Below, in pieces: positions 9,114 through 18,200 of a stretch of DNA of 55,008 bases. This DNA is from Planctomycetaceae bacterium (lineage in GTDB: Bacteria > Planctomycetota > Planctomycetia > Planctomycetales > Planctomycetaceae): assembly GCA_020426505.1 (NCBI GenBank), contig JAGQPX010000124.1:1-55008 (forward strand). Reading direction: 5' to 3'. The translations under genes were made by a program, and so were the position numbers. The notes under the pieces were generated by a model that searched no databases, was not told the origin of the DNA, and saw only the letters and a list, made by a program, of their open reading frames with translations. Within the stretch, counting starts at the first letter, position 1. Each line of letters begins with the position of its first letter.

Positions 9114-9123
9114 GTCGACTCAC
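9110..9123. promoter_or_regulatory. 14-bp perfect palindrome overlapping the stop codon of the HTH-repeat gene
   Basis: GTGAGTCGACTCAC contains the TGA stop at 9111-9113. It shares both half-sites with the dyad at 7197-7211 upstream of the same gene. It could be a second binding site or the base of a short terminator-like stem, but no T tract follows. Confidence 0.35.
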
Positions 9124-9170
9124 AAACTTGCACCATACGGTAGGCGTCACCTGACGACCAATTGCGTAGC

Positions 9171-10121
9171 TCACATCAGTTGATTGCGGACATGGACCGC
9201 GCGGTCGGGAAAGTCCGTGAACAAGCCGTCGACTTTCGCAGTCTTGTAACAGATCCGCAGAAGTTCCTCGAAGTCGTCGATCCAGTCCGGCATGTCGTCT
9301 GCGCGAAGTGTGTAGGGATGAACGACGAGTCCGTGTGCGTGAGCTGAGTCCACAAGTGGCGTCACGATCGGCTTACCCGACTCATCCGCACCGCTAGTGA
9401 CGTGCGACATCTTGGGCCCGATGCCGTCGGCATACTCCGCGAATTGCTTCAACACGGTGTCGATGTAATCTCGGTCAAAGCCGTCGCCATTTTCACTCCA
9501 TTTGACGTCCCAGGTCAGTTGGACCAAAGGCAGTTGGCAGTCGAGTTCCTCACGCAACCGGCGTGTCTCCTCGACGTCGAAGCACTGCACAAAACAGGGG
9601 TCCTGTTTCGTGCGATAACCGTTACTATGCAGGACATCTAACAGAATGCGGCTCAGGTCCTTCCCGTGCTCATGGTGCCAGGCCGGCTGCTTGATCTCCG
9701 GATAGATGCCGATGTTCTTTCCCGTGCTCGCATTGAGCCCCTGAATCATCTCAATCTCTTCAGCGAGGGTCGGGATTTCGAAACGGCTCTTCCCGGCGGG
9801 GAACCGCTTGGGAAACACGGGCTTCCCCGTCTCGTGGTCGAGTCGCTCCGTCACCCGCAAAGATTTTAACTCGTCCACCGTGAAATCGATCGCATAGAAG
9901 CGTCCGTCGTTGCGAGCCCGTTTGGGCATCACCGCTGCGACGTTCGTCACCGTATCGATATGAATGTCGTGCAGCACGACCGGCACTTCGTCCTTGGTGA
10001 GCACACAGTCCTGCTCCAGATAGTCGGCCCCCATCGCGTATGCCAATGCCTTCGCTTCCAGCGTATGCTCCGGCAGATACCCTGATGCCCCTCGGTGGGC
10101 GATCACAATCGGCTGCGTCAT
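9171..10121 (-). CDS. Glycerophosphodiester phosphodiesterase
   Basis: 316 residues, GDPD family, which hydrolyses deacylated phospholipid head-group diesters to glycerol 3-phosphate and an alcohol. The N-terminus has IAHRGASGYLPEHT (catalytic HR and metal-binding E), then YLEQDCVLTKD and VVLHD with the second catalytic His; a downstream GIYPEIKQP supplies another metal Glu, and LFTDFPDRA closes the barrel. This is the longer GlpQ-like form. ATG 10121 is used because GGAGAGG lies just upstream and it aligns with the family start; the longer frame adds a basic leader with no signal core, so the protein looks cytoplasmic. It is divergent from the symporter gene. Confidence 0.9.
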   Translation of the reverse strand: MTQPIVIAHRGASGYLPEHTLEAKALAYAMGADYLEQDCVLTKDEVPVVLHDIHIDTVTNVAAVMPKRARNDGRFYAIDFTVDELKSLRVTERLDHETGKPVFPKRFPAGKSRFEIPTLAEEIEMIQGLNASTGKNIGIYPEIKQPAWHHEHGKDLSRILLDVLHSNGYRTKQDPCFVQCFDVEETRRLREELDCQLPLVQLTWDVKWSENGDGFDRDYIDTVLKQFAEYADGIGPKMSHVTSGADESGKPIVTPLVDSAHAHGLVVHPYTLRADDMPDWIDDFEELLRICYKTAKVDGLFTDFPDRAVHVRNQLM

Positions 10122-10226
10122 TCGTCCTCTCCATTGCCTGCGGCGATGTGACGGTGTAAACACGGTGACACTTGACGGTCACGTCGTATCGTCTGAACAA
10201 CTCACGACCCTGACAAGTGTGATTCC

Positions 10227-13094
10227 GTGCGCTCATCACTTTTTCAGAATGTCATCCCGGCTGTCCGTCTCGTGACCTCGCTCACGCTTGTCTGTCTGAT
10301 CACTCCCGCACTGTTGCGAGGACAGGAGACAGCGGATGGCAATCTGTACGACTGGACCCAAATGCCCCTGCTCCCGGACGAGCTGGGTGTCGCAGGTCCG
10401 TTTGTTGGTATTCACAACGATGCCTTGATCGTCGCAGGGGGTGCCAATTTCACGGACGGCGTCCCGTGGCACCCGACGCCCAACGGAGGCCAGTCATTCA
10501 AAAAATACCACGACACAATCTATCTTCTTCCGCGATTGGAAGACGGAACGTACGGTGATTGGATCACGGTTCAGCGTCGACTCCCTGAGACGCGAGCATA
10601 CGGCGTCAGTCTCTCAACATCTCAGGGTTTGCTCTGCATCGGGGGCGAATCGGCACAGCAGGCCATCGATCAGGAAACGGGTGAGACGAGTTCCATAAAA
10701 CATCTCACTGCAGACGCCTTCGTTCTGAGCTATCGTCGTGAGTCTGATGATTTGGTGGTTCATCAGGAATGGCCCGTGAGAATTGGGGAGTTAACGACGG
10801 GCCTCACGATCCCTGACCTGCCAGTTGCAGTGACCAACGCTTGCGGCGCAGTTGTTGGCGACTATGCCTACGTCGCTGGCGGCGACTCAGGAGAGGGGGG
10901 CAGTCATCACTTCTGGCGACTCTCTCTCCAGCCGAATGCAACCGACGAATGGCGATGGGAGCAACTCCCCGCATGGGACGGTCCGCCGCGTCAACTCGCG
11001 ATCGGCATCGAACAAGCCGGGAGCTTTTTTTTGTTCAGCGGACGCAGTGTGCTTGAGAGTGAAGGTTACCGTCTGCACACCGATGCTTGGCGATTCGATC
11101 CGGCGGCGTATGAACGAGAGCTAAGGCGCGCGACTCCCAACTCGAATGGTGTGACCGTACTCCCCTCTTACGCAAATGGCTGGACGCGACTAGCCGACAT
11201 CGCACCGGAAGGTTCTGAACCACTGTGTGTCATGGCTGGGACCGGAGCCAAAGCAGGGTTCGACTATGTCATGATCTATGGTGGTGCGCGAGGCGACATT
11301 CTCTGGAAGCATGAGGTTGAATACCCTGCACAAATCGCAGCCGCTGAGTCGGACGGCAACGAGGAACTGGCAGAGTGGCTCACTGAGCAAATACACGCGC
11401 TCTATGACAATCACCCCGGCTTCTCAAGCGAGATCCTCGCCTATCACATCACGACCGATACCTGGACGAAACGTGGTGAGATGCCAGTGACCGGTCCGGT
11501 CACGACGCCTGCTGTCCGCTGGGGGAATGATGTGGTCATTGCATCTGGTGAGCGCATCCCCGGAGTGCGCACGCGTGACGTCTGGCTGGCGACTCCTCAC
11601 CTCGGCTCACACTCGTTCGGTGCCATCAACTGGATTGTCCTCGCGGCGTACCTCGCCACGCTTGTCGGCATCGGGTTCTACTTCTCACGGCGTGAGGCAA
11701 GCAGTGAAGACTTCTTCCTCGCTAGCGGACGCGTCCCCTGGTGGGCAGCCGGTTTGAGCATCTTTGCGACGATGCTCAGTGCCATCACGTATCTGTCGAT
11801 TCCCGCTCGTACGTATGGCACGAACTGGACATGGCTGATCCTCAACATGGGCATCCCCCTGATCGCGATCATTGTGGCGTATCTCTACCTCCCATTCTTC
11901 CGGCGAGTTCGTGCGGCGAGTGCCTACGACTACCTCGAACAACGGTTTCACGTCAGCCTGCGGATCTTCGGCAGTCTCGCATTCATGCTGTTTCAACTGG
12001 GACGGATGGGCATCGTCGTGCTGTTGCCCGCACTCGCACTGGCTGCGGTGACCGGCATCAACGTGTATGTCTGCATCATCGTGATGGGCGTACTCAGCAC
12101 CCTGTACACAGTCCTCGGTGGCATCGAAGCCGTCATCTGGACGGATGTCGTGCAGACGCTCGTGCTCATCGGCGGGGCCGTCGCTGCCCTCGCCATCATC
12201 GTGCTGAACATCGACGGCGGACTCTTCGGAGTGATTGAGATGGCATCAGGTGAAGGCAAGTTCGTTGTCGTGAACGAATTCCACTTCCACGATCTCGACT
12301 GGGCCAAAGACGGCATCCTCGTGATCCTGCTCGGAGCCATCTTCTCGAACCTGCTGCCCTACACCAGCGATCAAGCTGTTCTTCAGCGATACCTCACCGT
12401 GCCGAGTGAATGCGATGCTCGCAGGGCGATCCTTACGAATGGGTTCCTGGCTGTCCCGGCGTCCCTGCTATTCCTGTTCGTCGGCTCAGCACTGTGGACC
12501 TTCTACCGCAGCCACGCCACGTCGATGGTGCCCCTCGAAAAACCGGATCAGGTGTTTCCGTGGTTTATTGCCCAAGAGATGCCAGCTGGGCTCGCGGGCC
12601 TCGTAATTGCAGGCGTCTTCGCAGCGGCCATGTCGAGTCTCGACTCCAGCATGCACTCCATCGCGACCGCAGGCACGACCGACTTCTACGAGCGGTTCGG
12701 TCGACCGAAAACGAGTCAGGAGTCACTGCGAGTCGCCCGCATGCTGACAGTGCTGCTTGGTGTCGTCGGCACCGGCTCCGCGTTGCTCCTCGCCAACATG
12801 GAGATTCAATACCTCTGGGACCTCTTCCTCAAGATCGTAGGACTGTTTCTCGGCACACTCGGCGGACTGTTCACCCTCGGCATTTTCTCGTCCCGTGCGG
12901 GCACTCTGCATGCCTGGATGGGTGCGATCGCCAGCACCTCGCTCCTCGGTTGGTGTCAGTATGCGACGAACATGCATGGTCTGCTGAATGGAGGTGTCGC
13001 GGTCGGGGCCTGTGTGACCGTTGGGATCATTTCCAGTTGGATTATCCCCATCGGCAACAGTCGTGGCCTATCAATCCACGACAGCCGCAGCTGA
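10227..13094 (+). CDS. Fused kelch mutarotase (NanM/YjhT-like) and sodium:solute symporter
   Basis: 955 residues in two parts. After a signal-like segment (residues ~10-32), residues ~38-460 are kelch-type beta-propeller repeats (LIVAGGANF, LCIGGE, AYVAGGDSG, FLFSGRS, MIYGGARGD), the pattern of sialate mutarotases and cyclically permuted mutarotases. From residue ~464 a sodium:solute symporter begins (INWIVLAAYLATLVGIGFYF) with about 13 membrane helices and the family segments NWTWLILNMG and SDQAVLQRYLTV. Plausibly the periplasmic propeller equilibrates sugar anomers (sialic acid or similar) and hands them to the transporter. The start is GTG at 10227 with a weak ribosome site. Its last 24 bases overlap the convergent FAD gene. 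The substrate is inferred only. Confidence 0.85.
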   Translation: MRSSLFQNVIPAVRLVTSLTLVCLITPALLRGQETADGNLYDWTQMPLLPDELGVAGPFVGIHNDALIVAGGANFTDGVPWHPTPNGGQSFKKYHDTIYLLPRLEDGTYGDWITVQRRLPETRAYGVSLSTSQGLLCIGGESAQQAIDQETGETSSIKHLTADAFVLSYRRESDDLVVHQEWPVRIGELTTGLTIPDLPVAVTNACGAVVGDYAYVAGGDSGEGGSHHFWRLSLQPNATDEWRWEQLPAWDGPPRQLAIGIEQAGSFFLFSGRSVLESEGYRLHTDAWRFDPAAYERELRRATPNSNGVTVLPSYANGWTRLADIAPEGSEPLCVMAGTGAKAGFDYVMIYGGARGDILWKHEVEYPAQIAAAESDGNEELAEWLTEQIHALYDNHPGFSSEILAYHITTDTWTKRGEMPVTGPVTTPAVRWGNDVVIASGERIPGVRTRDVWLATPHLGSHSFGAINWIVLAAYLATLVGIGFYFSRREASSEDFFLASGRVPWWAAGLSIFATMLSAITYLSIPARTYGTNWTWLILNMGIPLIAIIVAYLYLPFFRRVRAASAYDYLEQRFHVSLRIFGSLAFMLFQLGRMGIVVLLPALALAAVTGINVYVCIIVMGVLSTLYTVLGGIEAVIWTDVVQTLVLIGGAVAALAIIVLNIDGGLFGVIEMASGEGKFVVVNEFHFHDLDWAKDGILVILLGAIFSNLLPYTSDQAVLQRYLTVPSECDARRAILTNGFLAVPASLLFLFVGSALWTFYRSHATSMVPLEKPDQVFPWFIAQEMPAGLAGLVIAGVFAAAMSSLDSSMHSIATAGTTDFYERFGRPKTSQESLRVARMLTVLLGVVGTGSALLLANMEIQYLWDLFLKIVGLFLGTLGGLFTLGIFSSRAGTLHAWMGAIASTSLLGWCQYATNMHGLLNGGVAVGACVTVGIISSWIIPIGNSRGLSIHDSRS

Positions 13095-14687
13095 CAATGG
13101 GGCGAATGACCTCACGATCTCTCTCGCACTCCGCAGCCCGTCGACAGCCGCACTGACGATGCCGCCCGCGTACCCGGCCCCTTCACCCACCGGATACAGC
13201 CCGGCGATGCCGGGTGTTTCACGTGAAACAGTGTCCCTATCAATCCGCACGGGTGACGAGCCCCGCATTTCCGGACCGGTGAGCGTGGCATCCTTCATGA
13301 ACTTCCCGTGCCATTTCTTGTCCATGATGGGCAACCCCTGTTCGATCGCACGCAACACGACCGGGGGCAACACCGCATGCAGGTCAGCTGCGACTGTCCC
13401 CCGTTGATAGGACGACGGCAACTCATTCGAGCCTGCGGTTGCGCGGCGGTTGAGGAAGTCATTCGCCCACTGAATGGGTGCCAGATAGTCTCGCCTCCCC
13501 AACTCGAACGCGATTCCCTCGAACTTGCGTTGCACCTCAACCCCTGCCAGTGGATGATCGCTGCCGAATTCGTGCGGTTGAAGCGTGATCATCAGCCCGC
13601 TGTTAGCGAACCGTGTGTCGTGACGAGAGTTACTCATGCCGTTTGAGCAGAACTGCTCTGGCTCGGAGATGCTGGGGATCACAATCCCCCCCGCACACAT
13701 GCAGAACGTGTACAGGTCTCGCTGTCCCTTGGCGACGAGCGTGTAATCGGCTGCCCCCAGTTGTTCGAGGTACTCCTCTCGCCCGTACTTCCACGCATTT
13801 ACCTGCTCCTGCGGCTGTTCGATTCGCAAGCCAAGCTGGAACGCCTTCGGCTGCATCGGCACGCCCAACTCGTGCAGCATGCGGTAGGTGTCGCGTGCTG
13901 AGTGGCCGATGCCCAGAATGACATGAGTAGTGGGAATGTGCCCACTCGACGTCAGCACACCTCGTACGCGTCCATCGACGACATCCAGTCCTTCCATGCG
14001 GCAGTCGAACTTGTACTCGCCTCCGACTGACTCGATCTTCCGCCGAAAGTTGCGACAGATCATCGGCAGCTTATTGCTCCCCAAATGAGGCCGGTGTTCG
14101 TACGTCAATGACTCCCGCCCGCCGCATTCGACGAACGACTTGAGAACCCAGTCAACATCCGGCCCGCTCATGCGACAGGTCAGTTTGCCGTCCGAAAAGC
14201 AGCCAGCTCCCCCTTCGCCGAAGAGATAATTGTTCTCGACATCATGCGGCCCGCCCCGATCAAACGCCCGCACGGCCGGCACTCGTTCCTTGACTGCCTT
14301 GCCTCGTTCGATGATCAGCGGCCGGTATCCACGCAGGGCCAGATAGTACCCCGCCAACAACCCCGCTGGCCCGGACCCCACGATCACCGGCCGCTCCTCA
14401 AGCGGCGACTCTCCGGACGGCGGGTCGTCAAACACTGCCGGCGAATAGGACTGCACGTCGCCATTGGACGTTTGCTGGACCCGCGTCTGCACTTCCGTGG
14501 GAAGGTCAACGGCGACCGAGTAGACAAACCGCAGATCCCGCCGCGACCGGGCATCAAGGCTCTTCTTGAGAATCCGCCACGAGCCGACATCGGCGTCGGT
14601 TACTCCCAACCGCCGCGCAATGGCCGGCACCAATTCCGTCTCAGGCTGCCCGACCGGCAACCGCAAATTGTTGATACGCATGCTCAT
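13071..14687 (-). CDS. FAD-dependent dehydrogenase (COG2509-like)
   Basis: 538 residues. An N-terminal domain of about 95 residues (RINNLRLP…, SWRILKKSLDARSR) precedes the dinucleotide fold: PVIVGSGPAGLLAGYYLALRGY is GxGxxG with the ribose-binding Glu in LIIERGK. NYLFGEGGAGCFSDGKL is the signature of this uncharacterised oxidoreductase family, and VGEGAGYAGGI near the C-terminus is the second FAD motif. The function is unknown. ATG 14687 is used; GTG 14690 and ATG 14681 are equivalent. The stop overlaps the end of the convergent symporter gene by 24 bases. The coding sequence contains a perfect parS palindrome at 13215-13230, read here as the peptide TVSRET. Confidence 0.85.
   Translation of the reverse strand: MSMRINNLRLPVGQPETELVPAIARRLGVTDADVGSWRILKKSLDARSRRDLRFVYSVAVDLPTEVQTRVQQTSNGDVQSYSPAVFDDPPSGESPLEERPVIVGSGPAGLLAGYYLALRGYRPLIIERGKAVKERVPAVRAFDRGGPHDVENNYLFGEGGAGCFSDGKLTCRMSGPDVDWVLKSFVECGGRESLTYEHRPHLGSNKLPMICRNFRRKIESVGGEYKFDCRMEGLDVVDGRVRGVLTSSGHIPTTHVILGIGHSARDTYRMLHELGVPMQPKAFQLGLRIEQPQEQVNAWKYGREEYLEQLGAADYTLVAKGQRDLYTFCMCAGGIVIPSISEPEQFCSNGMSNSRHDTRFANSGLMITLQPHEFGSDHPLAGVEVQRKFEGIAFELGRRDYLAPIQWANDFLNRRATAGSNELPSSYQRGTVAADLHAVLPPVVLRAIEQGLPIMDKKWHGKFMKDATLTGPEMRGSSPVRIDRDTVSRETPGIAGLYPVGEGAGYAGGIVSAAVDGLRSAREIVRSFAPLSAAAVVD
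13215..13230. other. parS: parS centromere-like site (ParB binding), perfect 16-bp palindrome
   Basis: TGTTTCACGTGAAACA is a perfect palindrome and an exact match to the bacterial chromosomal parS consensus (TGTTnCACGTGAAACA). It lies inside the FAD dehydrogenase coding sequence, as many parS sites lie inside genes. A perfect 16-mer match by chance in 55 kb is very unlikely. parS sites bind ParB/Spo0J and usually cluster near the replication origin, which suggests this window is in the origin half of the chromosome. No parA, parB or dnaA is in the window. Confidence 0.8.
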
Positions 14688-14820
14688 CACGCCAGTTTAG
14701 CGACGCATCGCAGATGCGTCCTCACTTCAGAGAATCTGACACTCTGTGGATTCCGATGATCCAAATACGTTCAGTCTCGTTCATTCATATGAAGGACACT
14801 GGATCAAGGTGGTTGCAACA

Positions 14821-15162
14821 ATGTCTGGCCATTCGCACGACGATCAATTGCCATGCTGGTATGAGCTAATCATGCCAATCGTCTTCTTTGTGAACGGTGC
14901 AATTCTTTACGGAGTGCTCTGGTTAATTGGGCACACTCTTGCACTGGTTTACATTCGGTTCGCAGAAGACGATTCAGATGCACCACTTGGGACTTGGCTA
15001 GCCATTCTTGCGGCACTGTTCCCCATCTTACTGGCCGTCATCTACATTTATGGCAACGCCAGAATCGCAGATTGGACATCAACAGTCGCGAAGGGTTCAT
15101 TCATCTTGATCGGAGGCGCCTCTCTTGGAGCGATCACGAGCGTCGGGAAACAGAACCCCTGA
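14821..15162 (+). CDS. Small hypothetical membrane protein
   Basis: 113 residues with three hydrophobic segments: residues ~15-48 (MPIVFFVNGAILYGVLWLIG and a following helix), ~60-80 (WLAILAALFPILLAVIYIYG) and ~90-107. AAGGTGG about 10 bases before ATG 14821 decides the start; the frame continues to a GTG at 14746 without a ribosome site. The N-terminal SGHSHDD is His/Asp-rich. I recognise no family. It converges on the 32-codon gene at 15171-15269. Confidence 0.5.
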   Translation: MSGHSHDDQLPCWYELIMPIVFFVNGAILYGVLWLIGHTLALVYIRFAEDDSDAPLGTWLAILAALFPILLAVIYIYGNARIADWTSTVAKGSFILIGGASLGAITSVGKQNP

Positions 15163-15170
15163 CACTTCAT

Positions 15171-15269
15171 TCAGCCAAGGCAACCAATGATGAACGGCAC
15201 AATCAGCGATGCAAATACAGTCGTGATCATGAACCAGCGATAGACGGGATGTTTGAGAACCGCTTTCAT
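15171..15269 (-). CDS. 32-residue single-helix membrane peptide downstream of the PSD1 gene
   Basis: ATG at 15269 begins three bases after the TAG of the upstream PSD1/DUF1553 gene, with GGAGTAGGAC immediately in front as a strong ribosome site. The 32 codons encode a basic N-terminus (MKAVLKHPVYRW) and one hydrophobic helix (FMITTVFASLIVPFIIG), ending CLG before TGA. Tight spacing and the good ribosome site argue for real translation, probably coupled to the large upstream gene. It could serve as an accessory or assembly peptide of the exported cytochrome-like protein; that is inference. Confidence 0.5.
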   Translation of the reverse strand: MKAVLKHPVYRWFMITTVFASLIVPFIIGCLG

Positions 15270-15272
15270 GTC

Positions 15273-18200
15273 CTACTCCCGCGTAATGAACTCATCCAGA
15301 TTCATCACAATGCGTGATGTCGCGACCCATGCAGCCATCTCGCTCGTCGACGTGTCGGGAGGCAGAGTCTCACCAGCGAAGGATTCAGCCTCGTCAGCAT
15401 GTTCGCCGTAGTATGAGCGTGCCTCGGACAGGAGGTCCAGCAGGCTGTTGAGTTCGTCGTTGGAGGGAGGACGGGCAACACACAGGCGGAACATGCGGTC
15501 GAGACGCTCGGCGTCGTTCGTGTTCACCTCCTCGATCACACGGAGAGCAAGAGCACGGGCAGCTGTCACGAACACGTCGTTGTTCAGTGTCGTCAGTGCC
15601 TGCAAGGGGGTGTTTGACGTGCGGCGTTCGACGCAGGTGACGTTGGCGTCCGGACAGTCGAAGGCGACGAGCGTCGGATGGGCGGCGGTCCGTTTGAAGA
15701 ACGTGTACATCCCACGGCGGTAGATGTCGTCCTTGGGTGAGACGCCGTGAGGTTTGTCTTCACGGTCGTTCCAGACGCTGTTGCCCCATTTGAAGTTGTT
15801 GGCGTAGCTCAGTTCCGCGATCCCAGGCGGCAGCGGTGGGAACACACTCGGACCGCCGATGCGTCGTTCCAGCAGACCACTCGCTGCGAGGGTGAGGTCA
15901 CGCACAATCTCCGCCTCGACCCGGAAGCGATTCTGCCGGGAGAGGAGCATGTTTGTCGGATCGACTTCCGCGAGTTCAGGGCGATGTGCCGATGACTGAC
16001 GATAGGTGTGCGAAAGCACGATCGTCTTGATGAACTGCTTGCGACTCCAGCCGAGACGCATGAACTCGCTCGCCAGCCAGTCGAGCAACTCCGGATGCGT
16101 CGGTGCTTCGCCCCGGACACCGAAGTCGTTGACCGTCTTCACGAGACCGTGACCAAACAAGTGCGACCAGATGTGATTGACGGCCACACGAGCCGTCAAT
16201 GGGTTGTCTTCTGCGACGAGCCACATGGCGAGGTCCAGTCGATCGCCCGACGAGGTCTCATCCCGCAAAGTGAAGTCCTGGAGGATCTCCAGTGTGGTCG
16301 GCTCGACAGGGCCGAGCGGCTGCAGGAAGTCGCCCCGCTTGAGGACGTGTGTCTGTCGCGGGTCCTGGGTGCGTTGCTTGATCACACGGACGGCCATCTC
16401 CGGATTGAAGGGAGCGGCCTTTTGGAACTTGTCAACTTGGGCGTGCAGGTCTCGGACCTGTGGATCGAGTGAGGCGAAGTACTCGAACAGTTGGTTCTTC
16501 TGTTCGTCGGTGCGTTCATCCGGGTTGACTGCAAGGTGCTTGCGGATGTTCTCCGGGTACCCAAGCAAGTCTGGATCGATGCCCGTCATGCCCGACAGGC
16601 GAAAGCGGCCAATCGTGTGAATCGAACGGTCGTATTGCTGAACGAGTCGGACCGTCAACGTTCTTGGACCAGCCTCATCGGTTGCGATGGGAGCAGCGAA
16701 GGCGAAGAGGGCTTCGTGGTCCTCACTCTGCTTCTCGCGGATGGCCCAGCCCTTTTTGCCGTCTGCTCGTGTAATTGCGTCGATGACGGGATAGCCGTCC
16801 TGTGAGTGATTGGCGCGGGCGGCGACGAACGAAAGCTTCTCGGGTTCAGCCTCTGTTCCCTCTGCGGGAGCGAGGCTGGCCTGAATCTCGCTGAGGACAA
16901 AGTTGCCATTGGGCGCACGTCCCGGACCTTTCAAAGGTAGCGACTCATCTGCCAGCACCTCCAGCTTAAGGCCCGTGATGGGCTGATCCACGGCGATGGT
17001 CAATTCGTAAACGTCCTTGTCCGGCAGTTCGCCACTCGCGAGGACCGATCCATCGTCCTGCTTGGTGAGCGTCGCCCCTTTCTCAGAGTTGACGCTCTTC
17101 ACGTCCAGCGGCACGAACTCAATAGGCGTCGCGGCCGCGTCTGCGATGCGGGCCTGCTGGGCTGCTTCCCATTCCGGGTACGTGGGACGCAGTGCCTCCT
17201 TCGCTTCGACGAGAGGCTGGCGCTTCTCTGCCAGTTTGCGATCAAACTCGGCCTTGTCTTCGACGTATTGTTGGAGTGCCTGGTCGGACGAGGGAACGGT
17301 CGTATTAACCTCGTCGCCATTGTTGAAGAAGGCGAACAGTTGGTAGTACTCCCGCTGACTGATCTGGTCGTACTTGTGTGAGTGGCAACGGGCGCAGCCG
17401 ACGGTGAGGCCCAGCCATGCGGTGCCGAGAGTTTCGACGCGGTCAAACACGGCTTCGACCCGCCATTGTTCCTGATCGGTGCCGCCTTCGGTGTTCGTCA
17501 GCGTTTGCCGATTGAAGGCAGTCGCGAGAAGTTGGTCCTGCGTCGGCTCAGTCAGCAGGTCGCCTGCGAGTTGCTGAATCGTAAACTGATCGAAAGGCAT
17601 GTCATCATTGACGGCGTCGATGACCCAGTCGCGGTACTTCCAGGCGTTATAGCGCGGGTTGTCTTTCTCGTAACCGTCCGAGTCCGCATAACGGGCCATG
17701 TCGAGCCAGTGCCGTCCCCACCGCTCGCCAAAGTGAGGCGACCGCAACAGCTCATCGACCAGTTGCTCGTAGGCGTCCGGCGACTCATCATTTACAAACG
17801 CCTCGACCGCTTCCGGCTCTGGTGGCAGTCCCAACAGGTCGTAGTACAGCCGTTTGATGAGCGTGTAACGATCCGCGACTTCCGAAGGCTCGATCTCCTT
17901 CTCTTCCAATCGAGCAAGGACGAAGGAATCAATCGGGTTGACGACAAGGTCTGCATGTTCGACGTTCGGGGGATCAAGACGCTTGACCGGCTGGTAAGCC
18001 CAGTGGTCCGGTACTTCCTTCGGTCCGTCGACTCCGTCTGGCCAGATCGCACCTGCTTCGATCCAGGCTTTGAGCTTGGCGACCTCTTCTGCTGTCAGCG
18101 GCTCAGCATCGGGCGGCATGACTTTCTCAGGATCATCACTCGTCACCCTCTCGATTAACGGACTCCCGTCGACGTCGCCGGGAAGGATGACCTTGCCCGT

